64,000 nt of DNA from Typha latifolia (GCA_019914945.1 CM034102.1:15117501-15181500), one strand, 5' to 3'; positions 39,001 through 49,888 are shown, numbered from the stretch's first letter. Made by a program: numbers and translations. Notes: generated by a model from the letters alone, not told the origin.

Positions 39001-39660
39001 ATCAATGATTCACGAAGAGTGCATTTTGTCTATCTACGTGCTTAAATTAGTTGTAAATTTATGGGAGGCCTGCAAAAGAGGGAGGCTAGAACTGGTGGAA
39101 GGAATTTGCTAGTTGGTTGTGTTGAAATTTCGGTTTAATGATAGCTTGTATTGCATACATAATGAGCAGATTTTGCAGCAATTCATGTTTGTCCTTTTGG
39201 GCTAAAATTGCTACAGAAAAAGCTCTTGAAGTTGTGTGTCATATCTTCATACCATCTTTATGACATCACTGCCATGTTTCTGTATGCGTGACTTGTTTAT
39301 TTAAATACTCCTCTTCACAATCTACAGCAAGCAATCATTAAATAATATGTCATTACAAAAAGTTTCCTGCTCTTAAACGAGCTATGTACATTTGTATCTG
39401 CCTATAATACTAATCACTTGAATCATGCACGTCCAAGTAATAGTTTTATTCATTGATCAAAACAACATCGAACGGTCTGCTCTGTTAGCATTTCCAATCA
39501 GCATCTTAATGGTGGAATGTCTTATAATTCATGATGGCAGACTCTAGATCCTAAGAAGGTTACTCTTGAAGCTGGATTGAAGCTTTTAGTGAGTAAAAAT
39601 GCCAAACAATTTGGTCGGCCCAAAGGCAAAGGAAGATCAGAGGAAGCCGTGTGGGAATAA
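5003..39660 (+). CDS. TOP1: Organellar bacterial-type (type IA) DNA topoisomerase I
   Basis: Relaxes negative supercoils by a 5'-phosphotyrosine single-strand passage reaction. The N-terminus ([20 protein letters not shown]) is transit-peptide-like, so plastid and/or mitochondrial action is inferred. Model: 21 exons, 1,117 residues: 5003-5089, 5749-6803, 7581-8232, 10747-10833, 12035-12081, 14683-14792, 15594-15694, 16492-16584, 20422-20505, 20778-20861, 21006-21074, 22867-22926, 23435-23506, 24838-24945, 25582-25658, 29423-29506, 30209-30320, 30449-30538, 37360-37425, 37522-37617, 39541-39660. All junctions keep frame. The TOPRIM domain starts at about 310, with Glu317 (VVVES) and D390/D392 (SDPDREGEA). 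The catalytic Tyr620 lies in [19 protein letters not shown] follows. A C4 zinc finger uses C927, C930, C950 and C956, then C-terminal topoisomerase repeats. Residues 120-290 are a Lys/Ser-rich linker. Length agrees with plant homologues. Family assignment is very sure; the exact first exon is likely. Confidence 0.93.
8930..9870. repeat. Transposon-like insertion in TOP1 intron 3 with CpG-rich motif block
   Basis: Within an AT-rich intron, 8985-9250 is rich in TCGGT/CGGTTTCGG words. At 9735-9870 a CpG-rich block repeats variants of CGTTCGAACGCG and CGCGTTTGAACG, with GTCGACCG between them. The segment 9809-9869 forms an imperfect inverted repeat (TGTAGGcGttcgcATGCGG against CCGCATtcaaacgcgaCCTACA). 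Microsatellites (CT)n and (CA)n lie at 9306-9350. I see no terminal repeats or coding domain, so the class is unknown. Confidence 0.4.
9941..10215. repeat. GA-rich degenerate repeats with a hairpin
   Basis: Three loosely repeated GAGAGAGGGAG...GATTTTTTTAGGACT-type units of about 100 bp. They start with an 11-bp perfect stem: CTCTCTATTGT, loop GCA, ACAATAGAGAG at 9954-9978. Part of TOP1 intron 3; no function inferred. Confidence 0.4.
10988..11135. repeat. TATG/TATA compound microsatellite
   Basis: Mixed TATA, TGTA and TACATA tracts in TOP1 intron 4. The motif GTATGTATGTATGTAACTAT occurs twice (about 11027 and 11110). Frames reading as repeated YIY/YVC across it are artefacts. Confidence 0.85.
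12414..13309. mobile_element. Non-autonomous TIR element (CAAAGATGG ends) in TOP1 intron 5
   Basis: The left end reads CAAAGATGGCTATGCCGATC. The right end, read in reverse, is CAAAGATGGTTATGTTGATG, so the terminal 10 bp match. The ends are rich in TTGGCACA/TGCCGA words and the interior is AT-rich. Interior words (ATATAATATGATCGAATAT, TTTAAAGAT.TTTT) recur in the clean element at 60869-61456, so the two belong to one family. I found no matching target duplication here, perhaps through decay. Confidence 0.6.
13933..14420. mobile_element. MITE-like fragment, GGGTCTG end
   Basis: Begins GGGTCTGTGGCACTGTAGCC. This resembles, in reverse, the end at 53751-53770 (GGGTCTGTTTCACTGTAGCC). Both are followed by AT-rich sequence with AAAACGCTTAAC/GCGTTTTAT words. 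The second terminus was not found, so the boundaries are approximate and the superfamily open (the end resembles Harbinger-type MITEs). Confidence 0.35.
14655..14682 (+). repeat. (AT)n tract running into the TOP1 exon 6 acceptor
   Basis: About 13 AT units end directly in the AG of the acceptor before exon 6 (14683), replacing the usual last pyrimidine tract. A T-run lies about 25-30 nt upstream. Confidence 0.85.
15310..15417. repeat. Three tandem 36-bp repeats
   Basis: Three head-to-tail copies without spacers (15310-15345, 15346-15381, 15382-15417) of AATCACATATTGAGAGATAT plus 16 bp. Copies 2 and 3 are nearly identical, copy 1 slightly diverged. Located in TOP1 intron 6. Confidence 0.9.
18093..19001. 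mobile_element. Non-autonomous hAT-type element carrying promoter-like sequence (intron 8 of TOP1)
   Basis: An intact 909-bp element. The left end is CAATGTTTTGAAAAG; the right end in reverse is CAGTGTTTTGAAAATC. It is flanked by an exact 8-bp target duplication AGGCTTGC (18085-18092 and 19002-19009), the hAT signature. Read on the minus strand the interior has a TATAAAA box (18781-18787), then a CT-rich leader, a GC-rich exon-like stretch and an AT-rich intron-like stretch. No transposase is encoded. A reversed relative lies at about 54100-55229. The promoter-like interior may be a captured gene 5' end. Confidence 0.85.
19541..19768. repeat. Tandem duplication, 114-bp unit
   Basis: Two adjacent copies (19541-19654 and 19655-19768), each starting TAATCACTCA and sharing CACCATGT.TGCCTGTT and GATAGTTACTTGATGATTGC. 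Copy differences are mostly substitutions. Part of TOP1 intron 8. Confidence 0.85.
19790..20310. other. GC-richer, probably transposon-derived segment of TOP1 intron 8
   Basis: Contrasts in base composition with the AT-rich intron around it (for example CGGTTCGAACGGG at about 20130). It ends in GCATGGCTATCCTTG at 20291-20305, which resembles the right terminus of the CAANGATGG element family. The left terminus was not identified. Confidence 0.3.
25362..25433. repeat. (CT)n microsatellite
   Basis: A 72-bp uninterrupted CT run in TOP1 intron 14, about 150 bp before the exon 15 acceptor. Long open frames reading Ser-Leu repeats across it are artefacts. Confidence 0.97.
26584..28511 (-). mobile_element. 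Solo LTR of a retrotransposon (intron 15 of TOP1)
   Basis: On the plus strand it starts TGTCATGACCC and ends GGTTCTGACA, giving the short TGTCA/TGACA inverted ends of an LTR. Flanking 5-mers TTTCA and TTCCA differ by one base, a likely decayed 5-bp target duplication. It is very similar over its length to the LTR at 34353-36584 but lacks about 290 bp present there (35173-35466), lost between short AATTTA repeats. The orientation (minus) comes from the other copy's primer-binding site and from a reverse TATA-like box near 28345 followed by a CT-rich leader. No internal domain adjoins it, so it is a solo LTR. Confidence 0.75.
31447..32695. other. AT-rich decayed repeat sequence in TOP1 intron 18
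   Basis: AT-rich and without recognisable domains. It includes a GGCACGGCTATCCTTG end (32412-32426), like the CAANGATGG element family. It probably contains the lost C-terminal part of the neighbouring hAT transposase, but nothing convincing can be read. Confidence 0.35.
32700..33887 (-). pseudogene. Degenerate hAT transposase (DUF659-type)
   Basis: A decayed hAT-family transposase inside TOP1 intron 18, antisense to the host gene. The frame at 33887-33522 shows a DUF659-like start ([13 protein letters not shown], later [10 protein letters not shown]). After a frame break, 33412-33197 continues with VIIDNLANY...[10 protein letters not shown] and the FIYNH motif. Further down, in broken frames, are [29 protein letters not shown] and DSRWNK. 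These match, in order, the conserved blocks of plant hAT transposases. Several stops and frame shifts show it is inactive. The dimerisation domain and the terminal inverted repeats were not found. Confidence 0.8.
33927..34349 (-). mobile_element. Retrotransposon primer-binding site and start of gag
   Basis: On the minus strand, three bases after the LTR end, stands TTGGTATCAGAGCC (34349-34336), the standard plant primer-binding site complementary to initiator tRNA-Met. A leader follows, then an open frame from 34205 to 33927 that begins [13 protein letters not shown] and becomes Pro/Ala-rich, like the N-terminus of plant Ty3-gypsy gag. It breaks off at about 33930 against the hAT remnant. The rest of gag-pol is absent. 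Confidence 0.6.
34353..36584 (-). mobile_element. LTR (5' LTR of a truncated, antisense retrotransposon)
   Basis: Near-identical relative of the solo LTR at 26584-28511, but longer. It starts TGTCACGACCC on the plus strand, directly next to a tRNA-Met primer-binding site, so it is the 5' LTR of an element on the minus strand. Its far end (about 36581-36584) is less clear. It contains a (CT)n tract at 35984-36021 and a GC-rich exon-like part (35690-36230). A promoter-like part near 36440 has a reverse TATA-like box and AAACCCTAAT. The partner 3' LTR of this element is missing. Confidence 0.7.
36600..36900. other. GC-rich segment next to the LTR
   Basis: Contains a C12 run (36632-36643), a short inverted repeat (TGCTACTG/CAGTAGCA, 36653-36677) and a GA/GGGAG-rich stretch around 36800. 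It stands out from the AT-rich intron and may be a further part of the retroelement or a separate insertion. Confidence 0.3.
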
Positions 39661-42374
39661 CTGAAACCATAACAGGTCATGGGTTTGCAAGCTGTGCTGA
39701 TACAAATCCGAAATGACTTAACAAGTAGGAGGCTATAATGCTGAGTTTGCACGATTTCCTCTCCCAGGCCCATCGCCATGAACTTTTATTATCTCAGTTA
39801 CAGATATTGACACAAATTTCATGCATTTTTTATTTGTTATTTACAAAAGTGTGAGTTCATTTTCCTCCGATGTAGAAATTTCAAATTTTGTCGTAATTCT
39901 ATTATCTATTACTATTCTTGGGTTTTAGCTCATGGCAGCTCCGAGATATTCTTTTCTCTTTAAGTTGCTTTTACTTGATAGTTGAACAAGGGAGTTCTTC
40001 AAGGAATACAATTTGCCTTCTCTTAAATGTTGGCTTAATTTCTTCGATTCCGACCAATCTGGACTCAATACCTAGTACTCAGGTTCCTAGATATGGTATT
40101 GGCTTCACTCTTTCTTTCTTTTTTAATCTTTATTATCTTTGTTACCAAATATTGGATATCTAAGCTGATGTGTTCCTCCGATCTGCAGGTCGGCCAATTA
40201 CTCATTTAAGTCCACACGATTGCCCTACTTTATCCTGTCAAATTTTATTTGGCTAGCTAGCAGCAAGAGTGGGGGTGACCTCTGTCAACAACAAATGAGA
40301 AATCGTTAATTCTTCTTGATTTCTTGTGGCATTTGTTGTAATTGCAGGAAGCTTTCTTTTGCAACCCATATTGCTTGCTTTCTGAAAAGAAAAAAAAGAA
40401 AATTGTGAAAAGAACCAGCTTGCTTGCTTTCCTGAATGGAAAAGAAAATTTCCAAGTGTCGGCAAAATAAATCTTGAATCTCTTTTAGTTGGTTATCTGC
40501 TTAGACTTCCTGTTTTATTTCACTTGGAATTGACAGATAATTTTTAAGTGCAGTCGCTTGACAAGTCATGTTCGAGCTACAGAACCCAGCTTCTTCTGCT
40601 CATTTATTTATTTATTAGTAGATTATGAGCTAATGGGCTAATAATAGCTTAGATAAAGGAGACCAGTTGCCTCTGATATATAGGTTGAATAAGTAGGTCA
40701 ATTCTCCTATTGACTTATGAAATGAACCACATTAGGATCAAATTATGTACACATAGCACTTCAGTGTAAAATTTATCAAATACCAACTGAAATTAATGGC
40801 ATAGGTTGTTATGATCTGATCCCTGGGTGGTACTTAGTTTTAAATTTGTTGTCTGATTAAGTTGTAGAAATAACCGCTACAAATTTGTTGGTGGCAGTTG
40901 AGGCAGATGATAATAAGTATTCTCACCTACTATTAGAAGTTTACTTTAGAATGAGTCGTCTTGTGATATGAAATTTGAAACCCTCTCATTAAATTTAATG
41001 TATCAGTTGCATCTGATGTAACTATGCATATGTAATGATGTTGATTTCTCTATGAAATAGTTCACAATTATAATTACCAGCCAATATCTATCGGGTTAAG
41101 TGATGTTAAGATGACTAGGTGCAGTTGATTTGGTACTACGAGTCTATTTTCTTGCTTCCGTCCACATCTAGAGTGATACACGAAGAGAGAAAGTTACAAA
41201 TAGCTGATTCCCAACAGTTCGGATTAAAGTGCCGATTTTATCGTTATTTCCTTTTTCATAAAAAATACCAACTTATTATTCATACATAGCCAAATAAAAA
41301 GGATGCATATTCTAACCCTAAACCCTCAAAATTTGTTTAGGGTACCAAAATATACAGCCACAGTGTTAGCGTTTCTTGTTGAATTAAATTCGCTATTTCA
41401 GATGTATCTGCGTGGCGTGGCATCCATGTAGATTAAATGTCTCCTGCTCTTGTAAATAAAATTTTGAACTCGTCTAATTGGGTACGATCTTTAGTGTGCA
41501 GAGTTATATTGGTTAGAAAAGCTCGGTGTAATTAATATATCATCTACGTCATCATAGTGCAATTGTCAAATAGAAAAGATAACTACAAATATAAGAAATT
41601 GATTAACTTGCTATATACGTTACTTTTAGAAAAGTCAAAATTAGTTTAAAACTTTTAAAAGTTTTTTTTTTTTTTTATAACTCCGACAAGGTATACGAGT
41701 ATATCAACCTCTTCATAAGGGGAACAGAGAATAAATTAATTTGACTGATTCAAGAGGAATTTCCATTTCAAGAGAATCGGTGAGGATGGAAGCAGACTGA
41801 GTACTGGGTAAGAGATTTGTTCTTCCATCGCTTCCTCCTTGAATGAGATGTCAGTAAGTATTCAGAAGCTTACCCTCTTCCCTTGTACTGGTTTCTGTTT
41901 TCTTTGCAAAAAGAAATAGCATAAAAGATCAGATTCTTTTCCTTCTTCAGCTTATAGAGAAGGAAGAGTTACTGACTGCATTAACTGGGAGTATGAAATG
42001 ATCATGTTAGATAGTTAATCTATTAGGTGCTTAATGATTTAATGAACGACAAGACTTAGCATCTGAAATCAGTTTGTAAAACTTAACTGCTAGATCATAA
42101 GGAAAGGCTCGCATGCAATTATTAGAACTTAGAAGTATAGAACAGCGTTTCACATTCAGGCATTCAGCAAAAACTGTGTTCAGTCTTTAGAAGATTTATT
42201 TGCTTTTATCATCACAGAATTAAATAAGATTGCGCAGTAAATCAAGTCTTCAGAAAATTTCAGACATTCAGTTTTGTTTTACATGCCCTACCCTGCTTCA
42301 TTTCCCATAACGAAGCGTTTACTAGAAAAAGTTAGTATAGAATTATACATCATTATCCAGAACTTTGTATATAG

Positions 42375-42417
<43 letters not shown>

Positions 42418-42531
42418 TGACTTTTTTGTCCATTGATCTACCTTTTTTAAAAAATTCTTCCAGTAGCACCAGCAAGATCAAAGATTAACCTGCTAAAAGT
42501 AAGTACCAACCTGTCTTCTCCTTCATTTCAG
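39661..42531. other. TOP1 3' region and U-box gene upstream region
   Basis: The first 200 bp are probably TOP1 3' UTR. The rest is AT-rich without a convincing exon until the U-box leader. A likely leader exon ends ATGAGATGTCA before a GTAAGT donor (about 41853). A second probable leader exon covers 42465-42499 (CTTCCAG acceptor, GTAAGT donor). An (AT)n run lies at 42377-42414 in the intron between them. Read in frame with the CDS, these exons contain stops and no ATG. Confidence 0.45.
42377..42414. repeat. (AT)n microsatellite
   Basis: About 19 AT units in the presumed leader intron of the U-box gene. Confidence 0.95.
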
Positions 42532-42597
42532 CTTACTTTAGTTCAAGACCAAAAGATAGCTCTTACCGAGTCGCTATTAGTTTCTATATCAGAGGTC

Positions 42598-45500
42598 ATG
42601 TCATCAGTAACTGCTGTGGATATTGAAAAAGAAAACATTTTGGAGTTAGGATGTTATCTCTATCGCACATCTCCAGCCATAATGGAATTGCAGATAACAC
42701 AAAACTCACCAGAAAATGCAACAGAGATTCTGCAATCAATATCCACCAATGTGGACCTTGCTAAGGAGGTTCTGGCAAAATGCAGTACTGGAGCTCTATT
42801 GATTACGGATGATGAGTTTAAACACATAATTGAACAGTTGGAGAGACTGATAAGAAATATCGGTGTGAATCTCAGCAAAATACCAACATCCACATTTGAG
42901 AACCGAGAGTACGCTAAACGTGCAATCAGCTCACTTTCAGAAGAGATGAAACATGCACACTTCCTAGTGGGTAGAAGCCAACAGTGTGGACATGAACCCA
43001 AGTCTGAGTGTCAATCCATGGAAGAGAAGGTAATGCAAGAAGAACAAATTCCAGTTCAAACTTCAAGATTGATGTCTAGGAGGCGCAGTTTGCATAATGG
43101 GGGCATGCCACGTTTAGTAGATTTTCTCAAAGGAATGCACTATGGCGCAAATGAAAATGGCAGCCAATCATTCAGCACATTACCACAATTAGCAGAATAC
43201 ATAGAACCTTTGTATGATACTTTCTTTTGCCCGTTGACCAAGAAAATCATGGTTGACCCAGTCACTATAGAAAGTGGTGTAACATATGAAAGAAAAGCTA
43301 TCACTGAGTGGTTTGAGAAGTTTGAAGATGGTTCCGAGGCAATAGTGTGCCCAACCACAAGGATGAAGCTTCAGAGTAGAGTTTTAAACTCCAATATTGC
43401 ATTGAAAACCATAATAGTAGAATGGGTAGAGAGAAATGAACTAACCAGAATAAGGGTCGCTCGTACTGCTTTGTCTTTAGCAATCTCACAGGCCATGGTA
43501 CTTGACGCAATTCGCGACCTAAAGAATCTTATTCAGAAGAAAAGACATAATAGGAAACATATGCACAATATTGGAATTACAAAATTGCTAACACAGTTAC
43601 TGGAAAATGATGACATGACAGTTAGATGCGAAGTGCTGGAGTTTCTATGCCTATTAATCGAGGATGAAGAGGGAAAGGTATGACCTATCTCAGACTTTCT
43701 GCCTTTTATTTAGCACTAAGCTGTTTGTGCAGGAAAAATATAACTACCTCTGTATGCAGGAGAACTGCAATTATTAGAAGATATTTAATATGCTGAGAAT
43801 CAATTTGGTCATTACAAAAAAAGTAAACTTCAGCTTTGGAAGATAATAGTCTACTTTTTCTGTTGAATCTTGTTGGTTACTAAAACCTGCAGATTTTCAG
43901 TTTATTTAATTATTATAAGGCTGAATCTAAGTGAAACTATCAGCAAGCAATACGTCAAGGTCATTTGGCTACTCCTATTCTTGGAAATAATAGAATGGTA
44001 ATAGAATTACATGATTCAGACAAGGTAGATAATTAATTTAACATTGATCGAGTGTTTTAATTTCTACAAGAACTAAAGCTTTGATGACTTAATTGAGACA
44101 ATAAAATGTGATCACACTAAAGCCAATTGAGACAAAAATATATCATTTTTTAAGTACCATCCTGTCATAAATCTAACTTATTAGCAGCAAAAGACGAGTA
44201 GCTGCTGTGAAAAAATCTACAGAATCTGATACTCAAGTAAAATGAGAGGACTAATAGTCAAATAGTCTTAATTGATGCTGCATTTACTAATAAAATGATG
44301 GAAACAAAGACATGATATATGCACAATCCGAAAAGAGAAAAGAACCTTTTATGATGTCCTTCAATTATTTTCCAAAATATCCAAATCAACAGATCTAATG
44401 AATCGATAAAGAAGTGTATCTCCATCATCATCTCATCGATGGCTTTATGTTATGCAGGAAATCATTGGAAAGACTAAAGTCATCACACAGATGGTCAATG
44501 TATTGTCAAGTAATAATTCTCTAGAAAGGCGTATGGCTGTTTCTGTCTTACTAGAGCTTTCAAAATCCAATCTGCTGCTTCAAACTATTGGATCTATTGC
44601 TGGAGCTATATTGATGCTTATAACAATAAAGTTCAATGAGTCTGCTGACCAGCTTGCTGCTGACAAAGCAGGAGAAACTTTAAGGAATTTGGAGAAATGT
44701 CCAGAGAATATCAAGAAGATGGCAGAAAATGGCTTCTTAGAGCCCCTTTTGAACCATCTTGTTGAAGGTAAACTGTAAACTACAAAAATTAACAACATTG
44801 TGTCATATTCGAATACATTTGCTAGTGGTATTGAACCAGGATCATCATAGTTGGTAAGAGCTCTTTTATCATACATATATTCAACATATTCTCTAGCTAA
44901 TGTTTCATGAACAAAAGCAGGTCCAGAAGATACTCAGATGGAGATGGTAAGCTACCTCAGCGAACTTGTCTTAAAGCAAGACATGAAGATAAACATTGCA
45001 GAAAGAACCTCACAGGCACTAATCAAAATGATCCAGAACGGAAACACCATGATTCAGAAAGCAGCATTCAATGCTCTAGTCCAGATATCATCCTACCATC
45101 CAAATAGCAAGACACTAGTTGATGCTGGTGTGGTTCCGATCATGATAGAAGAGATTCTTACATACAGAATCTGCAACGAGCCCCTGGATTCGAAGGAAGA
45201 AGCAGCTGCTGTCCTTGCCAACATATTAGAATCTGGTATTGACCCTGATATACTCCGAGTGAACAAGGAGGGACACACCATCACTTCCCATTACTCCATC
45301 TACAACATCACCCACATGCTTAAATGTTCGATCACCGACAATCTCAACATAAACCTCATCAAGATCTTGCTTTCTCTGGCAGAACTACCAAAATCTTTAG
45401 ACACCATTGTGTCGGTAATCAGAGAAACTACAGTGAGTTACACAATCATCGAATTCTTGAACTCTCCAATGGAAGAACTTGCAATTGATGCTGCAAAGCT

Positions 45501-46521
45501 ACTAATGACACTCTCATCCCATATTGGCCATACGATAGCAGAAGGATTGTGCAAGACACACGGGCAACCTGCGGGCCTACTCGAGAACTTCAACCACAAT
45601 CTTATCACCAAAAGGCACGCCTTTTCGGTGAATCTATTAGCAAAGCTCCCACACCAGAATGTAACACTCAATCTAGCCCTTCTCCACCAAGGCGCAGTGC
45701 CAATAGCCTTAACTAGAATACAAGTAATCCAGAGAGGGGAAACAAGTACAAGCAGGTATGCAAGGCTCTACCTTGAGGGTCTAGTGGGCATCCTAGTGAG
45801 GTTGACCGCCACCCTCTATGACCCAGAAATACTACGCATGGCAATAGAACAGAACCTGACCTTGGTGTTCACAGAACTACTGGCCAGGACAGCAGGAAGT
45901 GATGAGGTCCAAAGGCTTGCAGCAGTTGGACTAAAGAACCTCTCGTCCCAATCCATCAACCTCTCAAGGCCACTTGAGCTGAGTAAACCAAATAAAAGAA
46001 TCTTCTTGCCCAAGATCCTCAGATTGGGTTCACAAAGGGGAGGGAATATGGGCCAAAGAACCAAACTTTGCCCAGTTCACAGGGGTGCTTGCTCCACAGC
46101 GACCACCTTCTGCTTATTGGAGTCCAGGGCTGCGGAGAGGCTGCTGGGTTGCTTGGAGCATGAGAACTATAAGGTGGTGGAGGCAGCACTGTCAGCTCTC
46201 TGCACACTGTTGGACGAGAGGGTGGATGTAGAGAAGAGTGTGGAGATTCTGAGTGAGGTGGATGCAGTGAGGCTAGTGCTTGGGGTGTTAAGGGAGCACA
46301 GGGAGGAGGGGGCGTGGGAAAAGTCCTTCTGGGTGATTGAGAAGTTCTTGCTGAAGGGTGGGGATAGGCCAAAGAAGGATATCTCAAGTGATAGAGTGCT
46401 GCCATCTGCACTGGTGACTGCTTTCCATAGAGGGGATGACAGCACAAAGCAAGTGGCTGAGAACATACTGAGGCACCTCAACAAAATGCCCCACTCCTCC
46501 AGTAATTATGTGTCTGTGTAG
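42598..46521 (+). CDS. U-box/ARM-repeat E3 ubiquitin ligase (PUB42/43/44-like)
   Basis: Three coding exons: 42598-43677, 44458-44767 and 44921-46521, all junctions in frame, 996 residues. The U-box lies at about 205-280: LYDTFFCPLTKKIMVDPVTI, then GVTYERKAITEWF and CPTTR. This fold recruits ubiquitin-charged E2 enzymes without zinc. Residues 1-200 are a helical N-terminal region. From about 320 to the end are armadillo-type helical repeats for substrate binding. This order (central U-box, long ARM tail) is that of plant PUB42, PUB43 and PUB44/SAUL1; the length is nearer the PUB42 type than the ~800-residue SAUL1. SAUL1 itself suppresses premature senescence and triggers immunity; the same role here is only a possibility. 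Start choice: the exon is open upstream to its acceptor at 42531, but 42598 is the first in-frame ATG. Homologues have a few more N-terminal residues, so the start is tentative. Confidence 0.9.
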
Positions 46522-47588
46522 GTAATTTAGTCTCAGTATAGGTGTATGTATACTGTTCTTTAAATGATGCAGTTTGCAGTTTTGTTCTGTAAATGGTACA
46601 GAAAGTGATGATACCATCTAATTGTATCTCGCAAGTATTAAACTTATTTTTCTGTAATTAAATGCTTGTGAGCTCCCAAAACTGTCTCATCCTGTGGCTT
46701 ACATTGTGGAATTACTTCTTGGAGATGTATTTCATCTTTAACAGTAAGCATCTTCCTACTTGATAGAAAAAACAACTTTTTACACAGGTAAATGCATCGA
46801 AACTACTGTCCATCAGAGTACCTACATACATAACAAAGGATCAGAGAAATTGAATCTGTCATCAATTTGAAGTCATTGATGTATTCCTATGTTTGCCTCT
46901 CAATGTCTGTGAGAGAAGAATTTGTCATTATACAAGAGTAGACCAATTTGGAGCTCATGAAAGAGCACAGTATAATTGTGGCAGGAAAGACTTTCAAATT
47001 CAAAGTTCAAAGTAAAGCAATTGAAACATGATATAATTATCCAGTAAAGTGAGCATATAGTAAATAAATTCTATAGAAACACGACCTCCTGTAAACTGCA
47101 CACTAAACCAGTATAGGTCACTAGGTTAGACGGTCACTTCAGGAGAAACCCTTATGCAATTTATTTCAGCATTCTGTAATTCCAGATTTTGAAACTACCA
47201 GTGGATCAACTGTAAGTTAAGAGGAAAGCAGAGGAGATATATTCCCTCATAAGTATGTCCTCTTCTATGCATTATTTACTAAACAAGAAAATAATGTAAA
47301 CGAGATATGTAACTAGTCCTGAAGTAGCAGATCTTGGCTGCTCCACAGCAAGCAACAACAGCCCTTGCTTTGGTCATAAAATTTTGATCTTCCATTAAAA
47401 CTTTCAGATATTTTTTTTTGCATCCTTGCCTCCTCATCTTCTTAAATCAATACTCCAGATATCAACAATCATGTGCAACAACATAACAGTAACAATAGAG
47501 CAGTCCAAGCTTGATTTCTGCATGAAGTGGCGGTGCTGTAAAACCATCTGATTGCCTAGCCATCAGCAACTTGGATGTGAAGGTGGCT
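46522..47588. other. Convergent 3' UTR region
   Basis: Region between the stop codons of the U-box gene (plus) and the bHLH gene (minus). It probably holds both 3' UTRs; AATTAAA-like and TATTAAA signals occur at 46637-46660. No other feature seen. Confidence 0.5.
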
Positions 47589-49888
47589 TCATATGTGGAA
47601 TCCATCACGAGGTTTACCATTTTGCTCTTGGGTCCTGAAAGGAGGATAAGTTGTTCGCATAGCATTCTGGAATTCTTCATTCCATATATTAGGCATCTGT
47701 TCAATGATTCAAAGGCAAGAGTTATAACTTCATCTCAATCAAAATAATATGGAATCATTTAATATAAACATAATTTAGCATCCTGTGTTCAAGCAGCAAA
47801 AGCATTTGAAAATTGTAATGTTAGTGTCATTATCCTTATCTTTGTTGTGTTGTGAATTAAGTTCAATCTTGGGTCGCATTATCTTGAAAAAAGTCCTACA
47901 TAAGCTGTCAAACTATCTCTTGTACTGATTGTTAATAATCAGTACAACAGGCATTTGGCAAGAACAGTTTTCAGAGCCATTACAGGTGAATCTGAGTACT
48001 GTGTCTCAGACTTGCAAGGCAATAAAATACCATCTTACTTAATGGACTAAAGTTATAAAAGTGGAAACATATTATCATTATCAATCTATGAACCAGAGTT
48101 GCAAATTCTTTGTATACATTAGTAATAGCTAGGTCAGCAATAATTACTCTTCTAAGTGCATCTGAAGGGTTCACTATGCCAGACATCCCATCTTGAACCA
48201 GACGTTGTTGAGATGGATGTGTCTGAGGATAAATCATATCAGGTGTGAAGCTAATGGCAGATGAAGGACCACCACAAGAGTGAAGAACCTGCTCAAAAAG
48301 AACGGATAGCGAATTATATCCAACCGAACAAAGACTATCAATTACTCACTATAATCACTGTTTTATGAATAAAGAGGATCATTATATTAAATCTGAGAAA
48401 GAGATTATCTAAACCTAGAGAAATCCCAAAACACAAGTATGCAAGTCTTCAATACACATACATCTTTGGAAAGAAATCCTTCTATGTTGAAGTCTAGTTT
48501 TGGATTGACAGCTGCAAGCTTCATGGACAAAAACTGGAAACAGAAAAGGAAAACAAAGAAGATAGTTTTATTCATGATTAGCTTATCTGCAGAAGCAATT
48601 TAGAAATTTATGTGAATACATATCGTAGCATACATTACAGCTTCTAGCAGAAAATGTGCATACCTCAACTTGTTGTTGTAGTGATTGAACATAGTTGATG
48701 ATTTCGTCTAGCATAACTGCCTTCCCAGTGACCTAAATTCACATGTTCAGAAGGAATAAGTAACATACAAAACACTTTATGTTCCAGAAACCTAGATGCT
48801 GTTACTTACTTTACTGCAGCCAGGAACAAGGTCTTGAAGAAACTTCATCCTTTCACTAATTCGTTCCCTCCTCACCTACATTATTTATCAGTTTGAGCAA
48901 CCAGGCTAAGCTCCTTAATTTCAGTAAACTGATGATGAAAAGCCTATAATTCTTAGGAGCAAAAAGAAGGCCTTACCCTTTCAGCAAGACTGTGGCTATT
49001 AGTTGCCTGGCCACGCCTAGCCCTGACATGAATGTAATCTTCCTTGTTTGCATCCAGTACATCCTTCACTTGCTTCCCATTACTCTTGCCAGTTGCCATA
49101 GCTGGGTGACTTTTACTGTCCATGTTCTCTTTTGAGGCTTCCAAAGGCAATAGTGGCACACCTTGTACTTGGCACATTTCCATATCCTTTCATGTAAAAA
49201 CTTTGGATTATGTCCATTTGTGATAGAACAGATGGCTGACAAAACTTGAGACAAGAATATTCAACAATACTGAAAATGGACATAAATATCGACATGATAC
49301 CTGATTTGTTCTTTTCCTTTTCTTATCACTAGATCCCTTGGAAGAGTTATCATCAGCTTCAGTGGCCAAGTTAGGCTCCTCTTCTTGACCATCTACACCG
49401 TATTCAAGCTCGAACCGTTCATGGCTGTCCATCTGTTTTATCACCCCAGGGCTCTTGCTGCCTAATCCAATATCATTAGGCAAGCAGGTGTCTTCAGAAA
49501 TTTCAGTCGAATTCATTTCACTTTTCTGACACGAGACACCCTTCGACGCATTACAGTAAGAATTTAAGGTGTCTGATATACAGAAAGCATTTGCCATGCC
49601 ACCTAAGTTGTTGCTATTGAAGCAAGAAATCCTTGCAGCACGCCCTATGAAGGAAGAATTAACTGGGCAGTGGGATGGAGTTGGGTTCCAGAGGCTAATA
49701 GGAAAGGAATCCAAGGATGAGGAGGAAGCCATCTGGCTTCCTTGGCAGATGGAAGTTGAAGGATCAATTGGCACCAAACCGATCAATGGATTGCCAAATT
49801 GCCAGTTGGTCGAGATATGTGAACCAGGGTAGTTCAGATCATCACCATTCTTCTCCAGTCCACATTTATCTTTCTCATTCATATCCAT
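47589..49888 (-). CDS. bHLH transcription factor, group XII (bHLH49/62/74/78, CIB-like)
   Basis: Seven coding exons: 49888-49301, 49186-48977, 48875-48810, 48732-48664, 48533-48462, 48288-48094 and 47696-47589; 435 residues, every junction in phase 0. The N-terminal 190 residues are Ser/Asn-rich and acidic (likely activation region), ending in a nuclear signal KKRKR (189-193). The bHLH follows [13 protein letters not shown]261, E265 and R269 are the H-E-R triad that reads CACGTG/CANNTG. Helix 1 is [16 protein letters not shown], the loop NKV-like SKVTGKA, helix 2 [14 protein letters not shown], then the conserved [11 protein letters not shown] tail. This extended signature marks the group containing cryptochrome-interacting CIB proteins and BIGPETAL-like factors, which act in growth and flowering. 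The exon 6 donor (CTG/GTTCATAG) was chosen because it restores the family spacing YKE...MPNIWNEE; a donor 24 nt earlier is possible. Confidence 0.9.
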
